Part shown: positions 5,521 to 11,699 of the stretch, one piece after another
Layout: every line of letters starts with the position of its first letter
How positions within the stretch are numbered: the first letter of the stretch is position 1
Source of the DNA: a virus
IMG/VR virus record: IMGVR_UViG_3300036760_000758
Coordinates: 1 to 23,268 of that record
Length of the DNA: 23,268 nt
Direction: 5' to 3' (one strand)
Translations under genes and position numbers: made by a program
Notes under the pieces: generated by a model
Told to the model about the DNA's origin: nothing
Seen by the model: only the letters and a program-made list of their open reading frames with translations
Database searches by the model: none

Positions 5521-6030
5521 CTAGGAGGCGAGGGCTTGGACGAGGCTAATGAGTTTGGGGCGATCGCAGAGGCCGGGGCAGGACTTGCGGGTGAATATTT
5601 CGCGATGGAAGATGAGGTGATCGTGGTCGATGGGGATGGAGTACTTGCGGCAGAGCGAGGAGATGAGCGAGGCGGAGGCGGCGTACATGGGCTCGGGCCA
5701 GGTGGAGGTGGCGGTGCCTTCGTGTTCGATGGCGAGGGACCAGAAGTTGGGGTTGGCGGTTTGCTGGTGGGCGAGGGTGGCGGGGGCGTTGTGGGAGACG
5801 ACGCCGGCGTGGAAGGCGCGATCGGAGTCTTGGACGTATTGGTGGATGGCGCCGGAGAGGCCGATGCCGTAGTGGGCGGAGGTGGGGTTTAGGGGGCGGG
5901 GCTTCTGGAACCAGGCGCCGGTGCCTGAGAGGGAGCCGTCCATGACGTGGAGGACGATGGCGAGGATGGGTTGGTGGGCGCGGCCGGTGGCGAAGTTGGA
6001 GGGGTGGGCGGGGACCTGGGTGATGAACAT
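5521..6030 (-). CDS. N-acetylmuramoyl-L-alanine amidase (phage endolysin)
   Basis: A 169-residue single-domain amidase of the Amidase_2/T7-lysozyme type, which cuts the bond between muramic acid and the L-Ala of the peptide stem in peptidoglycan. Visible features are the start strand (MFITQVPAHPSNFATGR), the first zinc ligand region (AIVLHVMDGSLSGTGAWFQ), SAHYGIGLSGAIHQYVQDSD with RAFHAG, the NFWSLAIEHEG strand, and the closing DHLIFHREIF and SCPGLCDR segment, where the usual second zinc His and Cys lie. There is no signal peptide and no separate wall-binding domain, so release would need a holin not seen here. I chose ATG 6030 because homologues begin at this strand; a GTG frame continues to 6129. 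No strong ribosome site is present. It is oriented against the late genes. Confidence 0.85.
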   Translation of the reverse strand: MFITQVPAHPSNFATGRAHQPILAIVLHVMDGSLSGTGAWFQKPRPLNPTSAHYGIGLSGAIHQYVQDSDRAFHAGVVSHNAPATLAHQQTANPNFWSLAIEHEGTATSTWPEPMYAASASLISSLCRKYSIPIDHDHLIFHREIFTRKSCPGLCDRPKLISLVQALAS

Positions 6031-6055
6031 CTGGTGGCAGTATACAACACCGTCA

Positions 6056-6089
6056 GTCTCGAAACTATGATGGCACTTGCGTCTCGAAA
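6056..6089. repeat. 9-bp direct repeat upstream of the amidase
   Basis: GTCTCGAAA occurs at 6056-6064 and again at 6081-6089, a 25-base period (close to two and a half helical turns), within the 177-base divergent gap between the amidase (minus) and the late operon (plus). The placement 26-60 bases upstream of the amidase start suggests operator half-sites or activator sites. Only two copies are present. Confidence 0.4.
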
Positions 6090-6153
6090 TGGAAGGGAGT
6101 AGTGTGGAAACAAGAACCTTCCTTTCCACGAGAGGAGGTACCTTTGGGCGAGA

Positions 6154-6182
6154 CGAGTGGGGCTACCATCTGGCCCCACTCG
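6154..6182 (+). promoter_or_regulatory. Perfect 10-bp hairpin ahead of the late operon
   Basis: CGAGTGGGGC (6154-6163) is the exact inverse of GCCCCACTCG (6173-6182) around a nine-base loop. It ends 25 bases before the ATG at 6208 and leaves the GGAG ribosome site free. A second inverted repeat, GTGGAAA (6104-6110) with TTTCCAC (6123-6129), precedes it. No T-run follows on the plus strand. It may stabilise the 5' end of the late mRNA or be a DNA operator between the divergent units. Confidence 0.5.
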
Positions 6183-6207
6183 CAACAAGGAGAAGAACAG
6201 GAGCAAC

Positions 6208-6558
6208 ATGGAGAAGATCAGCGGCTACATTGAGAATTTGAAAGACGATGCGGGGTTCAACGGATCGACGGCGGAGCGGCGGGAGCGGTTGACGATGGTG
6301 CAGATGATGCTGGCGGACAAGGAGATGGAGATAGCGGGGATGCTGCGCGGGGAGAAGGAGAAGGGGATTGCGGGACAGTTGGCGGCTGCGGATTTCGCGC
6401 AGGCGCTAGACGGGGCGGAGTCGAAGGCAAGGGCAGTGGCGGCGGTGATGGTTCCGAGTGCGGCGGGCACGGCGGAGTTTGCGCAGGCGCTGGACGAGGT
6501 AGAGTCGCAGCTCAAGCACTACCGCTACGCGGGGGACCCTACGTTCACGAGACTCTGA
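6208..6558 (+). CDS. Hypothetical 116-residue helical protein preceding TerL
   Basis: Starts at ATG 6208, five bases after CAGGAG; the GTG-initiated extension from 6157 runs through the hairpin and has no ribosome site. The protein is helical, with a charged N-terminal half (RRERLTMVQMMLADKEMEIA, then GMLRGEKEKG). Its second half repeats one segment: DFAQALDGAESKARA and EFAQALDEVESQLKH, 31 residues apart, an internal duplication. It is the first gene of the late rightward operon and lies 27 bases before TerL. That position is often filled by a small terminase, so a packaging partner of TerL is possible. No DNA-binding motif is visible, and the Cys/His-HTH protein at 4237 is the competing TerS candidate. 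Confidence 0.6.
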   Translation: MEKISGYIENLKDDAGFNGSTAERRERLTMVQMMLADKEMEIAGMLRGEKEKGIAGQLAAADFAQALDGAESKARAVAAVMVPSAAGTAEFAQALDEVESQLKHYRYAGDPTFTRL

Positions 6559-6585
6559 CCGGCGAGCAGGGACAAGCCGTAGCCA

Positions 6586-9561
6586 GTGGCCAACGCACCG
6601 AAGATCCTGACTCCACGGCAGATGGTGGAGAAGTACGGGAACCCGCATCTGTTCAAGATCCAGGGGAGGGACGGGACGCTTGCTTGGGAAGCGCAGGCGG
6701 GCATGCAGGAGCGGCTGTTCCAGCTTTCCGAGACGGGGCCGCCGGAAACGCAGGCCGACGAGATCCTGATTGGCGGAATACGCGGACCCGGGAAGTCCGC
6801 TGGACTCTTGGCATGGCTGTCGGTGCCGGTGTGGAACCCGAAGTACGTGGGGTTGCTCGTAAGGTATTCGGCAGAGGCGATGAAGGAAACGATCGAGGAG
6901 GCGTGGGATCTCTACCGGAAGATGGGAGCGAGGAAGCGGGCGCGGCCGACGGAGTTTCACTTTCCGAGCGAATGGGCTGGTGGGGCGATCATCTACACGG
7001 GGCACTTCAAGGACGAGCGATCGCTTGAGGATGTGCGCGGGCATCAGTATCAGCGTATTGGGATTGAGGAGCTGTGCCAGATCCCGTCGTTCTCGATGTA
7101 CACGCAGCTTGCGGGGGCGAACAGAACGACGATAGAGGGGTTGCCGGCGAAGGTCTGCTCGACGGCAAACCCGGACGGACCGGGAAATTGTGTTCCATAC
7201 GGGGATGTTCTGACCCCTGGCGGATGGAAGCCGATCGAGTCGTTTGTTGTGGGCGACCCGGTTTATACGGTCTTGGCGGATGGAAGCCTACAGGAGACGA
7301 CGGTCGATCAGGTTCACCAAAGTTGGCACGACGGCGATATCTGTTCGGTGAACATGCGCGGCTTCCACCTAGCCTGTACGCCGAATCACAGAGTAGCCAA
7401 GTTAAGGGGGACCAGGGACAATAAGCACGGCTTGTTCAGTTTGGTCCAGTTTAAGGAATTGCCGGGGCAAGCGCAGATTCTGAGAACCGTAAAGTGGCAA
7501 GGTAGCAGACCGTCAAACTTCATCCTCCCGGCAAAGTTCGAGAAAACTCAAAAGAGAACGCCAACAGTCAAGCAGCCGGACGGGATGGACTCCAGAACGT
7601 TCTTCAGTTTCATGGGATGGTTTCTTTCGGAAGGCAACACGAACGTTAGAGACAAAGGGTTTGGAATTTCTCAAAAGAAGCCGGACGGAAAAGTAAAACT
7701 GCAAGCCGTGCTCGACGCGGCTGGATTTCATGGTGGTTGGCACGGAGGGATCTCGTTTGTCGTCTATTCGGAGAAGTGGTGGCAGTACTTACGCCAGTTT
7801 GGGAAGGCTGGCGATAAGCACGTCCCTACATGGATGAAGAATGCCGACCGCGAGCATTTAAAGTTGCTGTTTGAGGCTTTGATGGATGGCGACGGGCACA
7901 TGCAAAGTTCGGAGACTTCCGGTAGCTACTACACAGTCTCAAAGAGACTTGCCGACGACGTGAGCGAAATCGCCGTGAAGCTTGGCTATCACGTGACGGG
8001 CATGAACCGGATACGCCAGCTATCAACAAACACTCAGTATTGCGTGTATTTCAAAGAGACCGGCGGTCCAGCGATCGAGTTTCAGACTGGCAATCACGTT
8101 TACGATGTTAAGACCTGCGTGAAACGCAAGCTGGCGGTGGTGAAGGAGAAGTATAGCGGGCCGGTGTACTGTATCGGGATTGAAGGGACCCACAGCTTTG
8201 TTATCAGGCAAAAATGCAGCGTTTGGGTAAGTGGCAATTCTTGGGTCAAGAAACACTTCATTGACGTATACTCCGGGGGGACGAAGATCGAGCCGGGAAC
8301 GCCTTTCATCGACCCGGTGACGAAGCGGGTCCGGGTGTTCATCCGGGGCGTCGTTGGCGAGAACTTCGCGCTGCACAGCAAGGACCCTGGGTATTACGAC
8401 CGTCTGCGGATGAACCCGCCGCACATCGTGAAGGCGTGGATCGACGGCGACTGGGATGCGAGCGCATCGCAGGTATTCGAGGAGTGGCGGCCGAACGGGC
8501 CGCTGCCGGCGGACCCGCCCGAGCCGGCGTGGGCGCGGCATGTGATTGCGAGCAGGCCGGTCGTTCCGTGGGCGCACAGGTGGGCATCGTGCGACTGGGG
8601 GTATTCGCACCACGCGGCTTGCCATTGGGCGGCGATCGGGGAGGATAAGCGGATCCATGTGACCGATGAGCTGGTGGCGCGCAAGCATGAGCCGGACCGG
8701 CTGGGGGCGGAATGGGCGAAGGTGACGGCGCCGATGCTGGAGGGAATGGAGCCGGAGCACCACATCACGCTCTACTTTTCGCACGAGGCGTTCAGGAATA
8801 AGACGACGAGCGAGCGGACGATCGGGGACATGTTCATGCTCGGGGTGGAGCGGATTCTGGGGCCTGGGTCCGTTTTTATGATGAGGCACACGGACGAAGA
8901 GAAACAGCTGAAGACGAAGAATCCGGAGGCGGCGCTGGAGCTGCTGCTCGCGAGGCGGCGGACGCTTGGGAAGCGGCTGCGGGTGACGATCCGGGTGAAC
9001 AACCCCGATCGCGTGGCGGGGTTGGCCTACGCGCATACGCTGTTCCGGTGGAAGGTGCTGGAGGATCCGCCGAAAGCGGACATGGACTACGCGTATGCGC
9101 TGTTACAAGAGCCGAACGGGCATCTGAAGTTCGAGAAGTATATGCGGCTGTTCGACGCGGTTACGCCGGAGGTGTTGCCGGGCGTGGTGATCCACGACAG
9201 GTGCAAGGAGCTGATCGAGTGCATCCCGAAGTTGCAGCCGGACCCGGACAGGTTGGAAGATAATTTGAAGTTCCACGGGGACATGATGGCGGTGGGCGAC
9301 GATCCATGGGAGTCGTTCCGGTCGCTGTGCATGGGCTTCAAGGACGTGGAGAACCGGAAGCCGGCGCGGGTGCTGTTCGCGGAGACGGTGCAGAAGTTCG
9401 TCAAGAGCGGGGACGACTTCAACACGGTCGTGCAGGTGGGACGGTTCACGGCGGCGAAACAGGCGCACGAGCGGAAACAATTGCAGGGGGACTTGTTTTT
9501 GGAGTACGCTTGCATTGATGAGATACGGAACGATTCGGATATATATTCAGAACCGGGGTAG
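6586..9561 (+). CDS. Terminase large subunit (TerL) precursor interrupted by an intein
   Basis: The 991-residue precursor would splice to a 641-residue TerL, the packaging motor ATPase and headful or cos nuclease that docks on the portal. The N-extein (1-201) holds the Walker A GGIRGPGKSAG (about 63-73), the hydrophobic Walker B strand ending in acids YQRIGIEEL (about 155-163), and the coupling motif CSTANPDGPG (191-200). The intein begins at the next Cys after N201. The C-extein (from S552) resumes with WVKKHF, as expected after TANPxGPG in uninterrupted relatives. It carries the nuclease domain with the first catalytic acid in ASCDWGYSH (D670 of the precursor, D320 after splicing) and a late HGDMMAVGDD segment. 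Start is GTG 6586 with only a distant AGGGA; the next Met is residue 13. It heads the structural genes. The spliced length is slightly above the usual 450-600. Confidence 0.9.
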   Translation: MANAPKILTPRQMVEKYGNPHLFKIQGRDGTLAWEAQAGMQERLFQLSETGPPETQADEILIGGIRGPGKSAGLLAWLSVPVWNPKYVGLLVRYSAEAMKETIEEAWDLYRKMGARKRARPTEFHFPSEWAGGAIIYTGHFKDERSLEDVRGHQYQRIGIEELCQIPSFSMYTQLAGANRTTIEGLPAKVCSTANPDGPGNCVPYGDVLTPGGWKPIESFVVGDPVYTVLADGSLQETTVDQVHQSWHDGDICSVNMRGFHLACTPNHRVAKLRGTRDNKHGLFSLVQFKELPGQAQILRTVKWQGSRPSNFILPAKFEKTQKRTPTVKQPDGMDSRTFFSFMGWFLSEGNTNVRDKGFGISQKKPDGKVKLQAVLDAAGFHGGWHGGISFVVYSEKWWQYLRQFGKAGDKHVPTWMKNADREHLKLLFEALMDGDGHMQSSETSGSYYTVSKRLADDVSEIAVKLGYHVTGMNRIRQLSTNTQYCVYFKETGGPAIEFQTGNHVYDVKTCVKRKLAVVKEKYSGPVYCIGIEGTHSFVIRQKCSVWVSGNSWVKKHFIDVYSGGTKIEPGTPFIDPVTKRVRVFIRGVVGENFALHSKDPGYYDRLRMNPPHIVKAWIDGDWDASASQVFEEWRPNGPLPADPPEPAWARHVIASRPVVPWAHRWASCDWGYSHHAACHWAAIGEDKRIHVTDELVARKHEPDRLGAEWAKVTAPMLEGMEPEHHITLYFSHEAFRNKTTSERTIGDMFMLGVERILGPGSVFMMRHTDEEKQLKTKNPEAALELLLARRRTLGKRLRVTIRVNNPDRVAGLAYAHTLFRWKVLEDPPKADMDYAYALLQEPNGHLKFEKYMRLFDAVTPEVLPGVVIHDRCKELIECIPKLQPDPDRLEDNLKFHGDMMAVGDDPWESFRSLCMGFKDVENRKPARVLFAETVQKFVKSGDDFNTVVQVGRFTAAKQAHERKQLQGDLFLEYACIDEIRNDSDIYSEPG
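7189..8238 (+). mobile_element. Intein with LAGLIDADG homing endonuclease in TerL
   Basis: A 350-residue in-frame insertion between N201 and S552 of the precursor. Splicing blocks are visible in order: block A starting at Cys1 (CVPYGDVLTPGGWKPIESF), block B ACTPNHRVAK with T64 and H67, block F VYCIGIEGTHSFV with H335, and block G ending SVWVSGN with N350, followed by Ser as +1 residue. The endonuclease has both LAGLIDADG helices, FMGWFLSEG (catalytic-type acid E148) and FEALMDGDG (D235), with the block D segment KHVPTWMK between them. Both acids being present suggests homing activity is intact. The penultimate residue is Gly where His is usual. The insertion sits right after the TerL coupling motif, a conserved site where homing endonucleases gain most. 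A+T content inside is visibly higher than in the exteins. Confidence 0.92.
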
Positions 9562-9569
9562 GAGGTTTC

Positions 9570-10748
9570 ATGTCACCAGCGATGTTCGGGCAAGGGCGTA
9601 GGGGTGGCGGCGGCCGGCCTGGCCAGAGACCGGGAGAAGGTTACGGGGGGGAGCAGCCGGAAGGCTTCACCGGGAACAACGTCGAGGGCGGACCGCCTCC
9701 GTATCAGCCTCGGCAGAGCCAGGACCAGCGGTTTCAGCGGCCGTTGCAGCCGCGCCAGTTCTCGAGACGAGCACGATGGATGCAGCAGGTGGGAGGAGGA
9801 GGGTTCCCCACGGCCGTGCAGCCGGACTACCGCCAGCAGCAACAGCAGGCCGCGCAGCAGGAGAGCTATCAAGCCTTGCGGGACAGGAATGCCGCTCCGG
9901 GAAGCCAATCTGCCACGGCGTCGGCGCAGGAGCCGGCTGCGATGCCGTCGGCGGTAGATCAGGAAGAGGGAGGGGGAAGGGAAGCGCCGCCGCTTGAGTC
10001 TGGAGGATTGGACCGGGGAGCGCCGGTGGCCGAGGCCATGCCGCCGAAGTCGATGGAGCCGATCGTGGCGAATGGCGGAGCTGGTGCCGCGCAGCCGCCG
10101 CCAAGCGGTGGAGTGCCGGCTGGATATTCATTCTTCAAGCCACAAGGCGGTGGAACTACGCCAACCGGCAGCGATGCGATGCGGCAGGATTACGAGGCCC
10201 AACGCTTCCAGCGGCAAACTCACGCGGCGAATGAGGGTGGCGGCGGTGCGTCGCCGCCCGCCAGGCCGGAGTGGATGGGACAGATAGTTGGTGGCGGTTC
10301 CAGCTTCGGAAACCGCGCGCCGGCGTTGCCCACCGCTTCTGTTTATGGCGGTGCGCCGCCACAGCAGAGCCAGGACCAGCGGTTTCAGCGAGGGCAGGAT
10401 CAGGACCAGCAGTATCAGCATCGGGCACAGCAACAAGAGCAACAGATGCGCGCGAATCAGGTGAGACAATTAACGGCGGCGAACGGCGGTGCGCCGGTTG
10501 CTCCAAGTCCGTATAGCCCCATGATGGCGATGGGCAGCGCAGCAGAGCCACAGGGAAGCAAACAGCAGCAACCGGTTGCTCCCTCCAGCGCGAGTTGGGG
10601 AGCGCCGGCTCCGGCAACGCCGCCGAGTGCCAGACCAGCTTGGCATCAGCAGGTGGGTGGCAACAACAATTTGTTCAGCCGTCCGGCAGGAATGCAGCCG
10701 CTTGAAGAAGAGCCCGGTTCCTTCAAGAGCGCGAGACTAGGGAGCTAA
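9570..10748 (+). CDS. Gln/Gly/Pro-rich modular repeat protein, probably disordered
   Basis: A 392-residue protein starting at ATG 9570 after a strong GGAGG that overlaps the TerL stop. It is low complexity (Gln, Gly, Pro, Ala) with no predicted enzyme domain. It contains three copies of an RFQR element (SQDQRFQR at 50-57, YEAQRFQR at 208-215, SQDQRFQR at 267-274), each followed by a copy of a second element: RRARWMQQVGGGGF (66-79), ARPEWMGQIVGGGSSF (231-246), ARPAWHQQVGGNNNLF (354-369). A 27-base DNA identity (9713-9739 and 10364-10390) underlies the first and third RFQR. The first seven residues, MSPAMFG, are shared exactly with the next protein. Placed between TerL and portal, it could be a flexible virion or assembly protein in which short linear motifs bind a repeated partner. 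That is inference. Confidence 0.65.
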   Translation: MSPAMFGQGRRGGGGRPGQRPGEGYGGEQPEGFTGNNVEGGPPPYQPRQSQDQRFQRPLQPRQFSRRARWMQQVGGGGFPTAVQPDYRQQQQQAAQQESYQALRDRNAAPGSQSATASAQEPAAMPSAVDQEEGGGREAPPLESGGLDRGAPVAEAMPPKSMEPIVANGGAGAAQPPPSGGVPAGYSFFKPQGGGTTPTGSDAMRQDYEAQRFQRQTHAANEGGGGASPPARPEWMGQIVGGGSSFGNRAPALPTASVYGGAPPQQSQDQRFQRGQDQDQQYQHRAQQQEQQMRANQVRQLTAANGGAPVAPSPYSPMMAMGSAAEPQGSKQQQPVAPSSASWGAPAPATPPSARPAWHQQVGGNNNLFSRPAGMQPLEEEPGSFKSARLGS

Positions 10749-10750
10749 AA

Positions 10751-11122
10751 ATGTCACCAGCGATGTTCGGGAGAAACCGCAGACCGGGAATGGGCGGACC
10801 GCCAGCGCCGCCGCAAGCCCCTCCGCCGGAGGAGATGCCCGGCTCCGTCCCTTCGATGGAGGATGCCGCGGCGCCGCCGCCGGAGAAGAGCGCGGACCCG
10901 GCCGAGCAGTTCAAAGTCTCCAACCACTACCGCGACGAGAGCAAGACGTGCGGATCTTGCGACCACTTCGAGCAGGATGGCGGCCAATGCAAGCTCGGCA
11001 AGTTCACCACTTCCGAGGATGGCGGGTGCGACAAGCACGCGGGCTCGGGCGAGGGCGGCAACATGGACGACGAGGACACCGAGGCGACGGACAACCCGGA
11101 CGAGGAACACCAGGAAGCGTAA
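10751..11122 (+). CDS. Small Cys-motif protein with shared MSPAMFG start
   Basis: A 123-residue protein with ATG 10751 preceded by GGGAG. It opens MSPAMFGRNRRPGMGG (the first seven residues match the preceding protein), then a Pro-rich linker to about residue 50. A compact domain KTCGSCDHFEQDGGQCKLGK and FTTSEDGGCDKH follows, with four Cys and flanking His spaced C-x2-C-x8-C-x13-C. The end is very acidic (MDDEDTEATDNPDEEHQEA). The Cys pattern matches small metal-binding or iron-sulfur-like modules (CxxCxxF...C...GxC) common in phage structural clusters. The stop overlaps the next start as TAATG. Function unknown; the shared N-terminus suggests both proteins carry the same docking peptide. Confidence 0.7.
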   Translation: MSPAMFGRNRRPGMGGPPAPPQAPPPEEMPGSVPSMEDAAAPPPEKSADPAEQFKVSNHYRDESKTCGSCDHFEQDGGQCKLGKFTTSEDGGCDKHAGSGEGGNMDDEDTEATDNPDEEHQEA

Positions 11123-11316
11123 TGGCCGAACAAGAGGTCGTGGCGAGGCTGGAAGTCCCTGGGAAGGGAGTGTTCGAGCTGACAAAGATCAGCGAGCACG
11201 AGTATCAGTTGACGCGCGACGGCGACGAGATCGAGGGGATGTTGTTGCAGTCCGGCCGGCGGCCGAAACCGGCTGAGCTTGAAAACTTTCTGAAGTCCTA
11301 CGCGGAGAAATTGTAA
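11122..11316 (+). CDS. Hypothetical 64-residue protein
   Basis: ATG 11122 overlaps the previous stop (TAATG), so translation is probably coupled. The sequence MAEQEVVARLEVPGKGVFEL, then TKISEHEYQLTRDGDEIEG and a closing helix PAELENFLKSYAEKL, suggests a small beta-sheet followed by one helix. No motif is recognised. A longer frame in phase begins at 10948 inside the Cys-motif gene; I rejected it because it overlaps that gene fully and has no ribosome site of its own. It is part of the late operon between TerL and portal. Confidence 0.6.
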   Translation: MAEQEVVARLEVPGKGVFELTKISEHEYQLTRDGDEIEGMLLQSGRRPKPAELENFLKSYAEKL

Positions 11317-11325
11317 GGAGGCGCT

Positions 11326-11694
11326 TTGCTTCTATGGGTATTGCGAAAATTCGCATGGGTGCTCAATATGGAGCGACGGCTTGAGCGCACGGAAGACGAT
11401 CGACGGACGCTTCAGGCTGAACTCACGGCGGCGCGTCACGAGAACGAGCGGCTACGGGAAGATCTGGAGAAAGCGATGGCGGCTGAGCGGGAAGCCTATC
11501 AGATGCAGTTGAACGTTCACCACCAGCAGCACAACGGGTGGATTCCATTCCCGAACGCGCGGCACATGCCGGAGACGCTGTACGCGAAGCCCAGCTCCGG
11601 CCCGATCGACGAGGGTTTCACGCGCGCCGACGAGCTGATTCAGGAAGAGATGACGGCTTCATACGCGGATTTCATGGAAGGGGCGCTGAAGTAA
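11326..11694 (+). CDS. Small coiled-coil protein with TTG start
   Basis: The frame begins at TTG 11326, four bases after a perfect AAGGAGG (11315-11321) that spans the previous stop. No ATG in frame has such a site (the next is 11368), so I take TTG as the start. The 122 residues open with a hydrophobic, amphipathic segment (MLLWVLRKFAWVLNM). They continue as a coiled coil (about 16-60: RRLERTEDDRRTLQAELTAA and so on) and end in a less regular part with NGWIPFPNARHMPETLYAKP. The N-terminal segment is too short for a sure membrane span but could lie on a membrane. A holin or spanin-like role cannot be supported. It lies five bases before the portal gene, so a portal- or packaging-linked role is possible. 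Confidence 0.6.
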   Translation: MLLWVLRKFAWVLNMERRLERTEDDRRTLQAELTAARHENERLREDLEKAMAAEREAYQMQLNVHHQQHNGWIPFPNARHMPETLYAKPSSGPIDEGFTRADELIQEEMTASYADFMEGALK

Positions 11695-11699
11695 CAGCC

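Noticed and set aside
8023-9036. 337-residue open frame on the minus strand
   Set aside because: Fully opposite the conserved C-extein of TerL, with Arg/Pro/His-rich composition typical of antisense frames in GC-rich genes.
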